A DNA stretch of 64,000 nt from Takakia lepidozioides (GCA_030704615.1 CM060734.1:40624042-40688041); one strand, 5' to 3'; counted from the first letter of the stretch, positions 1 through 12,329 are shown. Numbers and translations are program-made. Notes: generated by a model not told the origin, from the letters alone.

Positions 1-29
1 TCATCTCTTTCATCATTTTCTAAGGGGAG

Positions 30-220
30 TCATAGTTTCAAGGCAGCCATTCTAGATAAGAAGTTTTTTGTTGCCCCAGGGTCTATTAACACTCTCACAT
101 GAATATCTTCCAAGGTTCCATCTGCCACAATTAACTGCGTCTCTTTCTTGCCCGCATGATTGATTTGTCTCTTCTCCTTGTAGGACCCCTCGCATCTCCT
201 CTTCTTTGTAGAACCAGTAA
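30..220 (-). pseudogene. Retropepsin-like aspartic protease remnant
   Basis: The minus-strand frame reads QLIVADGTLEDIHVR followed by VLIDPGATKNFLS, the flap-proximal strand and active-site loop of an LTR-element protease. The catalytic triplet appears as D-P-G at 72-83, where D-S-G or D-T-G is usual; proline next to the catalytic Asp is a likely inactivating change. The frame hits a stop about ten residues downstream (MAALKL then TGA). The enzyme would process the Gag-Pol polyprotein in virus-like particles. Confidence 0.7.
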
Positions 221-319
221 GACCGCGAGGTCTACTTACTGGTTGTCCTCGTTTTCCTGCTCATTGTGATGTTCGTTATCTTCTCATCTCCTTAAACTGT
301 TAAGAGGTTTTCGATAAGT

Positions 320-766
320 TCATCGATTGTACCTTCCACTTCGGCAGTTGGCTGCAAGATGTCCGTATTTTCCACAGTTGTAACATTGTCGAGTTTCTCT
401 TTGTCCTTCTGTTCGTGAGAATGTTGAGGAGGTCACATCCTTGTCATTCAATTTCATTCGCCGCTGTATGTTATCTTCCTCATATCTGATTCCCGACCTA
501 TTTCTTTGAGAGTATTGGAAGTTATCCCGTCTTCGAAGATTTCCAAGCTCCATAGGCGTTGGTCCGTATTGGTTCAATGGAACGTGTATACCTTCGTCGT
601 ATTTTGGTAGCGTCCCTTCAATCTTTTGGGCCAATGAAATTGCATCGTTGACATCAACCGGGTTGCTTAAAATTACCTTTCCTTGAATTTTCTTCTTCAA
701 TCCTCTTTTGAAGTTGTCTAAAGCTTCTGCAGGACTCATGTCTTCGATTTGGACCTGAAGATTCAA
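320..766 (-). pseudogene. Gag C-terminal half with CCHC zinc knuckle
   Basis: A 148-residue frame ends in CYNCGKYGHLAANC, a perfect CX2CX4HX4C nucleocapsid knuckle, preceded by a charged linker and a segment (SPAEALDNFKRGLKKKIQ) typical of the capsid C-terminal region of Ty3 elements. It would package element RNA in the cytoplasm. It lies between the protease remnant and the Gag N-terminal piece at 816-1184 in a different frame, so Gag is frameshifted near 770-815. Confidence 0.8.
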
Positions 767-815
767 AAATCAATGTAAATTTGCACACTCCCGCGTTGTC
801 CTAAGTTCCATAATT

Positions 816-1184
816 TCATTCGAGCAGTTGTAACGCATCTACTGCCTTGAATTGTTGGAGCAGTCCCGCTTTCAAGGTGCTCTGTAGTAAAAGTTCTCCT
901 TTTGCAATCTGTTTTCTCTCCCATATCTGTAACCATGTTGAAGCATTGTCGAGTAGAGAAGATCGTATAAACATTCTATGGTCCAAATCACGTGATGTAG
1001 GAAAATATGACAGATGTACCTCCATTCGATAAATCCATATTTTTAGCACTCCCATTGCGCGACTTCTTTTATACGGCTCGACTTTGCATGTCTTGGTCAT
1101 CTTTTGTAGTAACGTATCCGACCCATCAGCAACCAGTCCCGGGGCGGTTGATTGTCTCACTTGTTTAAGCTCCTCTATCAACAC
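816..1184 (-). pseudogene. Gag N-terminal/capsid fragment
   Basis: A 122-residue frame carries the retrotransposon gag pattern of a lone W in LLDNASTWLQIWERK, corresponding to the conserved GDARTWW-like helix, followed by a helix leading into LLQQFKAVDALQLLE. It sits directly upstream, in transcription order, of the zinc-knuckle ORF and downstream of the primer site. The start Met is not meaningful because the upstream part (to about 1310) is also gag-like but broken. Confidence 0.6.
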
Positions 1185-1951
1185 GTTGTTTTGTTGTTGG
1201 GTCGTGACAAGAGCATTCTACAATTCGTGTAAGCGCTCCATTATCCACACCGTCTGAACATTGGCTTGATGAGTAGTGTGTGCGTTGTCCACCATTTCTT
1301 CATTGTTTGTCATCTTGCTCCACTACTCCTTCCTTCGTGATGTTTGTCTTCTAAAATTAATGTATTCTATCTTTATTCTCTTATCCTAATACAGTATGTA
1401 AATAGTACAATCCCAAACCATCCCGTACGTGACTATTGTAATACAAAAGGGACGTTTGAACTCATGACAAGGTTCATGAATTCTACCCCAAATTCTGCAA
1501 CTAAAAATCTCACAAGATAATGTTTGTCGATGGCGCGCACATTGACACTAAATACATTTGGCGGTGGAAAATTAGGCGGAAAATGTTTACCTCGATCCAT
1601 GAGCTATGTATATACACATATGTATACCTTCCAATTTCTAATTATAGGAAAGACAACAGGTCGTGGGTTTTGTAACACTTCTTGATATTGTTCCTCTCCA
1701 AATCTCTGTACTATCATATCTCTAAATTCTGCTTTACGACGACATATAATTTTAAACTCACACTCCGAAGGAAAATCACGGAAAGGGGGTTGATTTAAGT
1801 CCATAAGATTTTTATACTATCGTTATGGCGCACCATCACTACTATCTATTCAACACTTAAAAATATTAATAACAAAAATCTCCAAGGAAAAAAAACATCT
1901 TAATCGAATCCTCCTAAAGAAGGTATTCACTCCCAACTTTAAGGAAGACTA

Positions 1952-1964
1952 GGCTCTGATACCA
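1952..1964 (-). promoter_or_regulatory. Primer binding site (initiator-Met tRNA)
   Basis: On the minus strand TGGTATCAGAGCC follows the LTR end after one base. It is complementary to the 3' end of plant initiator tRNA-Met and marks where minus-strand DNA synthesis starts. Confidence 0.9.
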
Positions 1965-1965
1965 T

Positions 1966-2394
1966 TGTAACACCCAGAATCTACACAAACTAGAATAGAA
2001 GTACTTCTCAACTTTTTCCCAAAACAACTCGATGCCACTAGGCTTTCATTGCAGGTTTATATACCCTTCACAATATGATTATTTTAAAGGTTTGACTTGA
2101 GAGCCTCAAGTCAAAGCTTCCTAAAGTCAACCTTCCTAGGTTTGACATATTCTCCACAATACGACTTTATCAAAGATACTTGCTAAAGTCAACCTTCATA
2201 GGTTTGACATATTTTCTACAATATGACTTTATCAAACCTACTCTCCATAATATAAATATCTTAGAGGTTTGACTTGAGAGCCTCAAGTCAAACTTCCTTA
2301 AGTCAAACTTCTTAGGATCATTCCTAGTTATTCTGGAAACTTCTAGGAAACTTTCCTCCTCTATCTAGAACCTTCTAGATTCTACCTTGTTACA
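1966..2394 (-). repeat. 5' LTR of the Ty3-type element, 429 bp
   Basis: The segment is bounded by TGTAACA and TGTTACA, a 7-bp terminal inverted repeat, and abuts the primer site, so both ends are fixed by sequence. Inside are two diverged copies of an AGGTTTGACTTGAGAG/CCTCAAGTCAAA unit that form short inverted repeats. The base run after the LTR, CCTTA at 2395-2399, is the candidate 5-bp target duplication; its partner is outside the window. Confidence 0.85.
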
Positions 2395-2399
2395 CCTTA

Positions 2400-4500
2400 C
2401 GGCCGTAAACCCGCGCCTAGTTTGGGCGGAATAAAGAGATAAAGCTATTATTGTCATGTGAAGACATGATTTGACTGATCCATTCGAAGAAATTTAATGA
2501 CATCGTCTGCCTAGAAAAGTTTCCATTGTACTAGAGTCTAGTTTTTATCTCAGCTTACCTCTAGTCCATGTGGGTGGGAAGTAAAAACCTTAATTTTAGT
2601 TTCAATCGCCAAAGAGTTTAGTTCCACCTAAGAGTCAAGCACTTGATAGACTAATACTATGAAACCAGATACTATCTAATGCAGAGCTATAGCCACTAAG
2701 TAAATGTATTCATTGGCTACGATAAGGACATGATAGCTTGGAGCATTACAACCAGCGTACTGAAGAGTATCATTCATGACTTTTCATACTGAAGGATATA
2801 TAGAGAACACCTGTGACTTATGGAAGTTGCAAGGAAAGACATGCTCTTAAGAGCCACCAATTCAAGGCTTTAACAGAAATCAGATTGTTGTCGTGGCAGT
2901 TTCTAGAAACCCTCGGAATTCAAATAGGTCTCAGGTATGTACAAGGAAGGTCCTACAATCACTCGATCTTTAGATCGAGATTGCTAATTTATAGGGATGT
3001 GTGTGATCGAGTCCAAAGTTTTTCAATATTTAGTCTCCACGACACATAGTTTCGTTGAAATCTCGAATGACCCATTGACTGAACTTGGTTCAAGCTCATA
3101 TTTGGTCCACATGTGCTTAAGTATGTTCAAGTCACATATGCAAAGTTGCAAATGACAAGCATCAAGAAGAAATATTCACCCCGACGTCGTAGGCCCTGCA
3201 TGAAGTTGAAGAAAACTCAAAAACTCTGTCTTTTGAGCAGTTATGAGCTTTGAGAGAGCAACTCAAATAGGAGTATGAACACAGACTCTTATCCATGGAG
3301 CAAAATAGGCTTTAATATTGAGACCAGTGCAAAGCTCCAGCGATCTTTGAAAGACTCTAATTCTGCCTTATAATATAAGAAAAAGAACCTCATTAAGACA
3401 GCACTTGAACATATGGAGATGAAGTCTTGAGCACCTGAATTAGTAACTAAAATATTACCTTAGTGTTAAGATTTGAGCACTAGTCTAGTATTTAGGAGTA
3501 TTATTGGGGGCGCCATAGGGCAGGGGTTCAAACTCTCCATCCCGCACTCCCCCCTGTAGTTAGTTTCAATTTGATTAAAAGTGTTAATTGATTAAGTTTC
3601 TAATGTTGGTTTGTTTGGTTGTCCACCATTCACTAAAATAATTAATTGGTTTTTAATAATTAAAAATATCAAATATATCTATTAAAAAAAGTAAAAGTTT
3701 TTTACATATATATATTTAAAAATAAAATAAATTTAAATTTGGTATTAATTGTAATAAATTCTTAAGAAAACTAGGAAAAAATGTTGTTTACCTAACATAG
3801 TATCTAAAATATAACATCTTTTTTTTAATAAATAATAATAATAACTCGTTGTATACCGAGAGTAATATTCAATCAATTTAGAGTTGAAGATTCTAAGTGA
3901 GCCTTCCCAATACTATGACCATTATAACTTTCGCATAAATTATATCTAGAGCACGATATTCTTAATATGTGACTAAATTATTTTCTAACCGTTGGATACA
4001 AATTTATAAACGTCAAACGTATAAAGATATATAATATTGAAAATTTATAAACCCACAATAGCAACACTCTAGAGTTAGGCGGCGCCTTCAAGACCTAACC
4101 TAGTTTGTGTAACCCCGAACCTAAGTTAAGTATGTAATTGTTTCAGGAGGAAAGATCTGTTGTCACTCTCGAGGGCAGAGTTGTGAGGGGTTTCTTGGGG
4201 TCATCAGCAAGAGTTCTCATTCTCCGAGGCAGCGGAATCCACATTATATGAATGGTAGTGCATGTCGAGCATCCCACACGCATACTTTGGTTTTGCTACA
4301 CACTTATAGTCTTTCGTCTGCTCTTTCTTTCCTTGTGCTGCAGACTTTTGTTCTTTCTTCTATTCTTGAGTAATTATTTTTCCTTGTGCTCTTCCTTTCC
4401 TTGTGCTAGGCTTTTGCTCTTTCATCTGCTCTAGAGTAATTACTTTTCCCTGAGTTTTTTTTTTTTTGTGCAGCATGTTTTTTCTTTTTCTTTTGCTCTT
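2400..4500. other. No recognisable gene; AT-rich degenerate sequence
   Basis: Only short ORFs are present and none shows a domain. The stretch 3580-4060 is strongly AT-rich. A Pol III B-box-like GGTTCAAACTC occurs near 3520 but without a convincing A box. Confidence 0.6.
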
Positions 4501-4518
4501 AAGTAGTTTCTTTTCCTT

Positions 4519-5215
4519 GTGCTCATTGACATTCTATTACACATAGAATTATTAGATTCCTTCCGCCATCCCAATCTGAAAATGGGCTATCAGGCCCTTG
4601 TGAGCTCAATCATCGAGAAATGTCATATTGTCTGTTACGCGTTGCCTTGCAACAACACAAGAGTTAATGTTCTGAGCTATATTCAAAGCTATGAAGGGCA
4701 TGACAAGGTTTGGACATATATAAATGAGACAAAGGCGTTCGAATAATGGTTGTTGAAATAAAGAGCTGCAGCACGTCTACACGATGGACGAGGAGCAAAA
4801 ATAATACTAAATGCAGGGTTAGTCTCGGCTAATCTTGAGCCTACAAGAAAGTTGGAGAACTTGATTGTGTAATTGAAAGAGGCAGACAAGGAAATTAGGG
4901 AGAAGTCAAGGCTTTACTTGCAAGAAAAGACGGAGGTTGAGGACCAAAGGCAGACCATCACCTTCATAAAAACACTATTAGTCATCACGAAGAGAGTTTG
5001 AAGAAACTGAGGGTCAACCAACAAGATAAGGAGCAAAAAATTCTGCAGGTCCACGAGACTGTCGTCACTCTTCAGAACACAGTGGGTGAAGATGAGCAAC
5101 CCCAAAAGGAGGCTAACAATATGATGGTTGTCTGTGGAGCTCTAATGATACAGTATTAGCAAAGAATGCTGAAGATGCAGAAGCAAATCAAACAATGGAA
5201 GCTCCGGAATAAGCA
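4519..5215 (+). pseudogene. Degenerate coiled-coil protein remnant
   Basis: The plus strand reads a helical, Glu/Lys-rich sequence in two frames: KLENLIV, then LKEADKEIREKSRLYLQEK, then after a shift LQVHETVVTLQNTVGEDEQ. Periodic Leu/Val with E/K/Q suggests a coiled coil. Several stops and at least one frameshift interrupt it. I do not recognise the family; it could equally be a remnant of a transposon accessory protein. Confidence 0.3.
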
Positions 5216-5259
5216 GACTAATAAGTGTATGCTAACCCATATGTTTCATGGTTTTTTTT

Positions 5260-6340
5260 TTTTCTTATAACTTGTTTATTGACTTTCAGAAAAGAGATAT
5301 GGATACTAAGGGTGTTGCACACACTACACCCATATGTTTGAGGCTTATTTTTTAAAAAATATATATAATTTTTCTCTTTATGAAATTTTCATAATCAAAT
5401 TTATTTGCAATGCAATAATCATATAATTTATTATATTAAACTCTACGATGAGCATCCACCGTAAGGGTGGAGGATATTGCATACACAACTATCTTTTTAA
5501 TATTTTAATATTTTAAAATAACTATTTATAAGATTACATGTTGACTAAGGGAGAGACACGTGTTGCGTACGTAACCGCATTTTCAGGGTTTAGGTTTAAG
5601 TTTTGAATATTCACGAAATGTAAGATATTTCGTCATATTCACTAGGGTATTGAGTACGCTACACCCTCATCTTCTCCTTCAACATGAGAAAAGAAGTTGA
5701 TATGAAGATATCGAAGTCAAAGACTCATACATTCGGTGTTACAGTGATGACCCCTAATACACAAGCAGAAATTGGGAGGGAGTATTTGGGACGCACCTCC
5801 CATTGGTTGATCCATTGTATGAGGTTGAAGATGGATTGTTTTTATACAAATGATCAACCACGTTTTTGTAAGGTATAATAAATGAAAATATATAAAATAA
5901 AAGATGGTTGAAATTCAAGGGTGCATTATGATCTACTTTTAATGGATGTTTATCAAATTAATTTTTATAAATATATTTTTATAATATATGTACGTATGAT
6001 ATTGTAATTATGTAGATGAACGTTTGATGTATAGATGAAAGGCTCTTGAATATTGAAAGACTTGAAATTTACAATGTAAGCATTATATTTGTTTGGCTGT
6101 TGTTATTACCGTCACCTTTAACCTTTCTTATACCAAGTGTTTTGTTGCACTTGTTTTATGATTAGTTACCTTCCAAATGGGGATGGTATATGAGTTCCCA
6201 TTATATTAGGAAAAGAATTTGGGGCATTGTACATTTATTTATTCCATGATGCATTTTTTTTCTTGTTTGTTTAATTTCTTTTTTAATTTAGAATCTTTTG
6301 TGTGGATGCACTTCTCCAATGAAGAGATTTGAGCGTTGGG
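5260..6340. other. No recognisable feature
   Basis: AT-rich sequence with homopolymer runs. The longest ORF (64 residues at 5684) has no recognisable features. Confidence 0.6.
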
Positions 6341-6375
6341 GGACGTGTTGGAGGACTGTGAGGACTCCATGGCTT

Positions 6376-7207
6376 AGCTACGATCGTTGAAATTTGACGG
6401 TCGTGGGTACATTTTTTTAAAAGATTATATGTGACTCTCAAATATTGGCGAATACTTCATTTTTTTTAATAATCTGCGACCTTCGGGTTTTTTTTAAAAG
6501 AAAAATTGTGGCGATCACCAAATATTTTTATTAGCTTTCTTTAAAAAAAATTGATGCAACCGTCAATTGTGGAGGTCGCACCCCAAAAAACAATTAACGA
6601 TCGTATCGTATTAATTTTATAAAATATTAAAATGATTTTATTTTGTTTGTTTTTTAAACAATTAATTGATGTGACAGTCAATTGTGGAGGTCACACCTAT
6701 TTTAGTGATCATGTCAATTCTTTAAAAAAAACTTAATTCAAAAATTGGTGCAACTGCAAATTTTAGCAGTTGCACATTTCTTTTCTTCTCAATAGGTGCG
6801 ACCGCAATTTTCTGGAAATTGATGCAACTGCATAAACTCAACGGTCGCATCTATTAGAAAAACAAAAAATTACGTGTGATCGCCACCAATATTGGTGTTC
6901 GTAGTAAATAATAATAAAAATAAATATTTGCGACCTCTAAAACTTGGCAGTCGCATATAATTTTTAAAAACATATGTACAACCTTTAATATTTTGCAGTC
7001 TGTATGGTTTTTTAAGAACAATTCAAGGTCCGACCGCCAGAATTAGTGATCGTATCAATTATTTTATTTTACGAAAAAAAAATTAAAAAAATTAGTGCGA
7101 CTGGTTTTAATTTTTTATCATGTACGATTGTCAATTATTGATAGTCGTAGTTATATGTTTAATTGTTAATTAACTGCAACAACCAATATTGGCAATCGTT
7201 GTTACTA
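6376..7207. repeat. Array of about eleven imperfect palindromic units
   Basis: About every 60-90 bp an imperfect palindrome of roughly 25-30 bp recurs. Its pattern is TGCGACCG(T/C)CAA, then an AT-rich centre, then TTG(A/G)CGGTCGCA. Clear members are at 6380-6405, 6553-6582, 6668-6700, 6753-6776, 6795-6850, 6872-6905, 6928-6957, 7027-7060 and 7170-7205. Such direct and inverted short motifs resemble subterminal repeats of En/Spm-type transposons, but I see no CACTA terminus or transposase beside them. Confidence 0.6.
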
Positions 7208-7377
7208 TCAACGGTATGCCAACATGGCTGCTGATGTGACGTTTTTTTGTTTTACTCCCCATATATATTTATTATTTATCCCAGCAAAATAAACGTGACA
7301 TATGTCAGTATTTACCAGTAAATTCAGACGTGTCATCTTGCCAAGCGGATGAATGAAATTTTGGCAGCAGAGACAAC

Positions 7378-7520
7378 CAGCATGTAGCCCAATGGTAATG
7401 TGCACATACCACGTTGGATGTGGTTGTGGGTTCAAACCACCGCCTGGTGTGTTATGAAGGTGTTCACCTTTCAACTGGAAGGCAGTAGCCCTTGTATTGA
7501 AGAGACACCATAATTTACGC
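7378..7520 (+). mobile_element. tRNA-derived SINE-like element
   Basis: A Pol III A-box-like TAGCCCAATGG (7385-7395) is followed about 33 bp later by a good B box, GGTTCAAACC (7429-7438), in the layout of Au-type plant SINE heads (GTAGCCCAATGGTAA...GTGGGTTCAAACC). The tail runs toward the TTGTATTGAAGAGACACC region. It does not fold as a complete tRNA, so a SINE is preferred over a tRNA gene. Target duplications were not found. Confidence 0.5.
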
Positions 7521-7555
7521 TTCCTTCGAGAGGCGGCTATATTTATTTTGACAAC

Positions 7556-7735
7556 GCATGAAATATCATGTCACTGGATGAAAAATCACGGTGGTGGATG
7601 AAATTGCGCTAGTGGATGATTTATTGCACCAATGGAGGAAAATTGTGTCAATTATCACGCATATGGATGAAAAATTACGTTCTTAGATGAAATTGGTTAA
7701 CGACGGATGAAAAATCAACTGTATGTGGATATTTT
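7556..7735 (+). repeat. GGATGAAA-rich diverged repeat
   Basis: The word GGATGAAA or GATGAAA recurs at irregular 25-45 bp spacing (GGATGAAAAATCACG, TGGATGAAATTGCG, GGATGAAAAATTACG, AGATGAAATTGG, GGATGAAAAATCAAC). Similar blocks lie at 33740-34090 and 55605-55730. Confidence 0.5.
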
Positions 7736-8568
7736 TTGGTCCTTTAGAACCTGTTTGAGGGACTATTTGAGGTCAAACTTCAGAAGCTCGTGGGGACAAG
7801 TTGAGGGCTCTTGGAGAATTATTTGAGAAGTTTTTTAAAGGTAGTCATGTTTATTGCTTTGCAAGCAAGAATGTGTGTAAAGATAAAGGGAGCAATATGA
7901 TGAGAGCATGTCGGAATTAATGTTTGCTATAACTTTCATTTTCCATAGTATTCTACCTTCTCTGTAGGTCAAAGTTTTTCCATAAGTGGAGGCAGAGTTA
8001 GTTTGGACATGGAGTTGGACATCTTGCAAGTTTTTGGAGCTGCGAAAAGGTAGATTGATTTAAAGTGTGGGGAGTGTTGTTGCTTTCTTGTGTTTGGATC
8101 CTTGGATCATATACATGCTTCACTATGTGTCATGCTAGCTTGACTGTGCGTCATGCTCGTTTAAATTGGGAGCTTTGTCTTTTATAGATGGTTAGTCCAA
8201 AATATTTGAATATCGCCGGCCAACCCTAGATCGTGCTGTCGGTGGTGAGACTGGGGTGATGACCAACAGACTTGGCATTGCTTCTCTTATGGCGAGGCTG
8301 GGTTGACGACCGACAGACGGCCATATGAGTGCTTGCGGTGGATGCATGTGTAGGTACATGTTCATGTTAAGAACCTAGTATCTAAGCCATAAGCCGCAAC
8401 AGGTTTCTATCAGAGTTGTGCGACAGACGGGTTTTGACCCCGGATCCGTATCATCACCAAATGCTCGGACTCGGACCCACCTGCTAGGTCTTGAACCTGT
8501 TAAACCCGATACCCGTGAGCTAGTATAGCGGGTCGGGTCCAGGTTTTAATTTCAATGAACATATGTAT

Positions 8569-8597
8569 ATATATTTATTTATTTATTTATTTATTTG
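8569..8597. repeat. (ATTT)n microsatellite
   Basis: About seven uninterrupted ATTT units follow a short AT dinucleotide tract. Confidence 0.9.
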
Positions 8598-8837
8598 ACA
8601 TTTATCCCTGGAGACCTTGAGAGCAGCCTCTCTTTCCTCATAATTTAATCAGTTCATCGTTGTGTACTCCTCCTCCTTCTCTCTCTCTTTGCATTTGTAT
8701 TCTGTTTGTTTAGGATGGGAGGTGTGGCATACAGCTAAGATATGGTTTGTTTTGCTGGAATTGTGCAGAGCAATCAAGAGCTGGGAGGCTGCGACAACAG
8801 CCAACCCCTACCCTGCTGTTGAAGATATGCGAGCTCC

Positions 8838-9400
8838 CACGTCACATGCATGTTTTTTTTGTTTATGTCTTTTGCTTTCGTCTTTTTGTGGTGGTTGACT
8901 AAGGGGTGGGATGACAGACAGGTTGTGCATAGCAAGTGGGTGAGGAGTGAGGCCGTGGCAGCAGCCAGCCCCCACCACTCCTCCCCACCACGCCATGTGT
9001 TTTTTTGGGTATGTATTTTGCATTTGTGTTCTTTTGGTGGTTGGCTAAGAAATGGGATGACTGGTAGATTTTTGTTTTGTGAGGAATTTTTTTTAATGAT
9101 TGATTCCTAAATGATAGAATGGCTGGCGAGTGACAGCTTGCAGGTGGGATGACCACGAGGCTGTGGCTAGCATCCATTTAGGCCATCACCATCCCAGGTA
9201 GGCTTCCCATCCAGAATCCTGGTTCGATTCCATTTATGTTTTTTATTTTTTGGGTAATGAAGACGAGCATGAGGGCTGTCAGATTGCGCATAGCAAATAA
9301 AGCAAGCAAGAGGCTGTGGACAATATGTAGCCGCAATCACCATCTCAAGTAGCCTGGCTTAGGCTTGACTGCATCATCGAGTTTTTTTTTTTTTTTTTTA
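8838..9400. repeat. Diverged tandem repeat, unit about 150 bp
   Basis: Three or four degenerate units share the order T-run, TTTTGGTGGTTGGCTAAG, GGGTGGGATGAC, GGTTGTGCATAGCAA, GAGGCTGTGGCAGC and a CACCATC-type end (starting near 8850, 9000, 9080 and 9240). The ORFs that cross it on both strands owe their length to this repetition and are not genes. Confidence 0.5.
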
Positions 9401-9409
9401 AGTGATTGA

Positions 9410-9990
9410 TCTCTAAGGGGGTCTGGGTAGTTGTGTGCTCTTGATGGGAGTGAGTAGGGAGCCCACCACTTGAAGCACCAGTCATCGAAAGTAGGCCCCG
9501 ACCCCACACTCGGGTTTTTTTCTTTTTTGGATTTTTTTTCACTAGGATTAATCTCTATTTGTTTGTTGCATTCCCATTTTCCTATCTCATTCTCTAAACC
9601 TTTCTTTGACATCTTATGAGTACATTATCTAAACCTTTCCTTAATTATTTCCTCAAACTGTCTCTTTTCCTTTCCCTCTTCATTGCTTCTTAGTTGGTTT
9701 TATTATTATTGTTGTTGTTTTATTTTATTGTTTTGTTATCTAAACGGTGGGCAGATTAGTTGGAGCGTAACAGACTATAAACTTTCGATATAAACAAGTG
9801 TCTTTCTTGCTACAGTAGCCATTCCACATCGAGAAGTTGCAGGTACGTCCCCACATTTATTTTATTTTTTTATTATCATTTTTGGATTTGTGATTGGTTG
9901 GTTTTATTCCATTACTTGCTTTGTCGTTTCTCCTCTCATTTCTCCTCTATATCCTCTTTCTTCTTGTTGTATATTTTTTTATTTAACGGG
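9410..9990. other. No recognisable feature
   Basis: T-rich sequence with poly-T runs and no coding or repeat signal I can support. Confidence 0.5.
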
Positions 9991-9995
9991 CAGAC

Positions 9996-10425
9996 ATAAT
10001 CAACCAACAAGATATTGAGAGCTATGTTGGTCAAGCTCGTACCGACTGGGACGTAGCGTTACCTACGACCTTGTGGGCTTACCGAACGTCATATGAAATC
10101 GCCACGAAGAACTCGCCTTTTCAACTGGTCTACGGACTTCAGCTACTGCTGCCGGCCGAATTCGTCATGCCTACCTACAGATCAGGGAATACGAGGGACT
10201 ACAGCAAGGTAGTGACCCTACGAGCCCGGGTAGACAATATGTTAAGGTTGGAGGAGTTGGATAGGACGCAAAGCAAACGAATGAACGAGTCCAACTGGGA
10301 TGACATGAGTGTAATACGAGGTGTAATAACTTCCCTGAGCACTGGCTCAAATCAATCCAGCAGGGGGACCTCGTTTTGTGGTACCCAAAGGAAGTCAAAA
10401 TCTCGCCAGGAAAATTCAACAACCA
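9996..10425 (+). pseudogene. Ty3/gypsy integrase C-terminal remnant
   Basis: The frame from about 10011 reads DWDVALPTTLWAYRTSYE and TKNSPFQLVYGLQLLLPAEF, matching the conserved WAYRT...T..SPF.LVYG end of the Ty3-type integrase core. After a frameshift near 10340 GDLVLWYPKEVKISPGKF gives the following GPY/F-like domain start. The ORF begins at a TTG inside the conserved block, so its formal start is meaningless. Integrase joins element DNA to host chromosomes. No LTR or other pol domain is nearby, so this is a truncated fragment. Confidence 0.8.
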
Positions 10426-10739
10426 GAACAAGTTCGACGTTATCAATCTCCAGGAGGAGAATTGCAAATCGAAATCTGTCCTAACAAAAGCAAGATAGCC
10501 AACGAAGACGTAGGTGGCAACAAGAATAGATTTTTCAACAAGGACAAAACAATCTACAATGAAATCGAAAGTAACAAAGTCGATCAGTGCTACGAGAAAA
10601 ACGAATGGATGAAAAGGACAACCTGGATGGAAAGACTTTTATCCGAAAGGAATGACGGCGGTTATCATTTAACCAACACTACAGAACTGGAAGTACCACG
10701 ATATGAAACGCAAAAGAAAAGAAAAAAATGTGAATGACA

Positions 10740-11900
10740 AAAAAAAAAACAATTGGAGCGGCGCTGAAGGACAACATTAATGAGAGCTTAACAGAGCGTG
10801 AAAAAAAATGGCGAGAGAGGACAACATAAAGGTTCATGAAACATATTCAAAATGACACATTGCAGTCCATTCTTGAATAATAATTTAAAAAAAATAAAAC
10901 ATTGAACTCACTAGGTAATTCATGTGGGGCTGACCATGGTGGACATAGGGCCTGCCTATTTTCACTTGAGAGAGAGACCTGAATGTAACAAAGAAAAAAA
11001 ATCATAATTTTGTTTTCAAAATCGAGAACGAAAACAACGAATTAATACAGAGTTTGAATTTCAGAAACCAACCAACTAACAACTAAGCCAAAAAAACAAC
11101 CACATGTGGTTCTGTTTGTTGCAGGTCTATCATTGATAAGCTAGCCAACAAACCTTGATATCGTTCATCAACCTTGCACAAATAGCCAAATCAGCGCTAG
11201 AAGGTAGTTGAGTAAACCAAATGGTCTTATGATGTGCATGATGCAACGATCAATGGTTTTGATAATGTATATGTTTAATATAGTATAGAGATCACTAGAG
11301 ACGAGAGACTAGATAATTATGCTTGTTATGGTACACTCTTGGTAGTTCTACCAAATTGATGTAATGATTTGAAACCGTTGAAAATGGACCATGATCTATA
11401 TTCAAATACTAATAAAACTCAATCATTATTACACATACATTGTATTTCATGAATGTAGCAATGATTGTGTTCGTGGTATGTGAATTGGAATAAAGAGAAG
11501 TGGTCAGATTGGTCAACAGTTGGGAATGTTAAATCATAAATGTGTTTATGTTATTGGCATGTATATTTTGTAGGATTAAATTCACTTCATTATTAACTTA
11601 CATGGAACCAGATTACTTTGATAAATTGAAAATAGATGTACGGGTGTTCGGAATCCTAACACCGTCTCGGCAAGTGCGCACAATCATGACTCTGAAGCGC
11701 AATTGGGATTATCATGTTCGGAAATTCCAGCTGCACCAATTGGGATTCTTCCACAATATCTATAGGAAAACAAGATGTGAATACAAATGTAATTTGCACC
11801 ACCCTTCACACTTATTAGGAACTTGACTATTTTTCTTTTGGACTCAGCCCACCGGACTTACTTATGTGACACTCTTTTCTCTCTTAACTGATCTTTTGAT
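10740..11900. other. No recognisable gene; may include the unmapped left LTR of the following element
   Basis: AT-rich with short ORFs only. Because a primer site follows at 11912, the 5' LTR of the copia element should end near 11908, but its left end cannot be fixed without a second LTR. Confidence 0.4.
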
Positions 11901-11911
11901 TACTGTCAACA

Positions 11912-11927
11912 TGATATCAGAGCCTGG
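11912..11927 (+). promoter_or_regulatory. Primer binding site of the copia element
   Basis: TGATATCAGAGCCTGG matches the initiator-Met primer site TGGTATCAGAGC with one change, just upstream of copia gag. Confidence 0.7.
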
Positions 11928-12329
11928 AGCAGTGTAACACAACTCCTGCAATACTACGGCAAGTCAGTTTCAAGATAGAGTTTTTTTTTGTAGCCGATGT
12001 GCAAATAAGTCTCTATTGTGTGAGTCGAATGTAGTAATGTCCTTCCACAGAGAGTTTTAGCCGATGTGCATAATAGTCTCCATTAAGCAAGTGTCTAGCT
12101 TCTGCGGTATGATCCTCCTCCGTTTTAGTAACTTATTGTTCATGCGCTGTCTCTGTCATCCGTAACGAAACTTAAATTTAGATAATACTATTTGTAGTCA
12201 TGGCAAATCTAGACAATACTATCTCTAGGCGAGCTTTCTCGCCCCCTGAACTACATTGATGTTTGGAGCTTCAAGCTCGAGAACATTCTAATCAGGGATG
12301 AAGTATGATATCATGTCGAACATCTCTAA

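Larger units (their letters stand above)
1..2394 (-). mobile_element. Ty3-type LTR retrotransposon, 5' part, degenerate
   Basis: Read on the minus strand the order is LTR (2394-1966), primer binding site, gag (1184-320) and aspartic protease (about 220-30); the rest of pol lies left of the window. Protease directly after gag, a CCHC knuckle and an initiator-Met primer site fit either LTR superfamily. The call of Ty3/gypsy rests on the gag and protease style (LIDPGAT, knuckle close to protease) and is not proven because integrase is outside. Stops and frameshifts between the ORFs show that it is inactive. Confidence 0.8.

Noticed and set aside
3505-3560. Possible SINE or tRNA from the B-box-like GGTTCAAACTC
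   Set aside because: No A box at the right distance and no tRNA fold.
8662-9177. Several ORFs of 70-92 residues on both strands
   Set aside because: They come from the diverged 150-bp tandem repeat.
10171-10467. Minus ORF of 98 residues
   Set aside because: Antisense shadow of the Ty3 integrase remnant.
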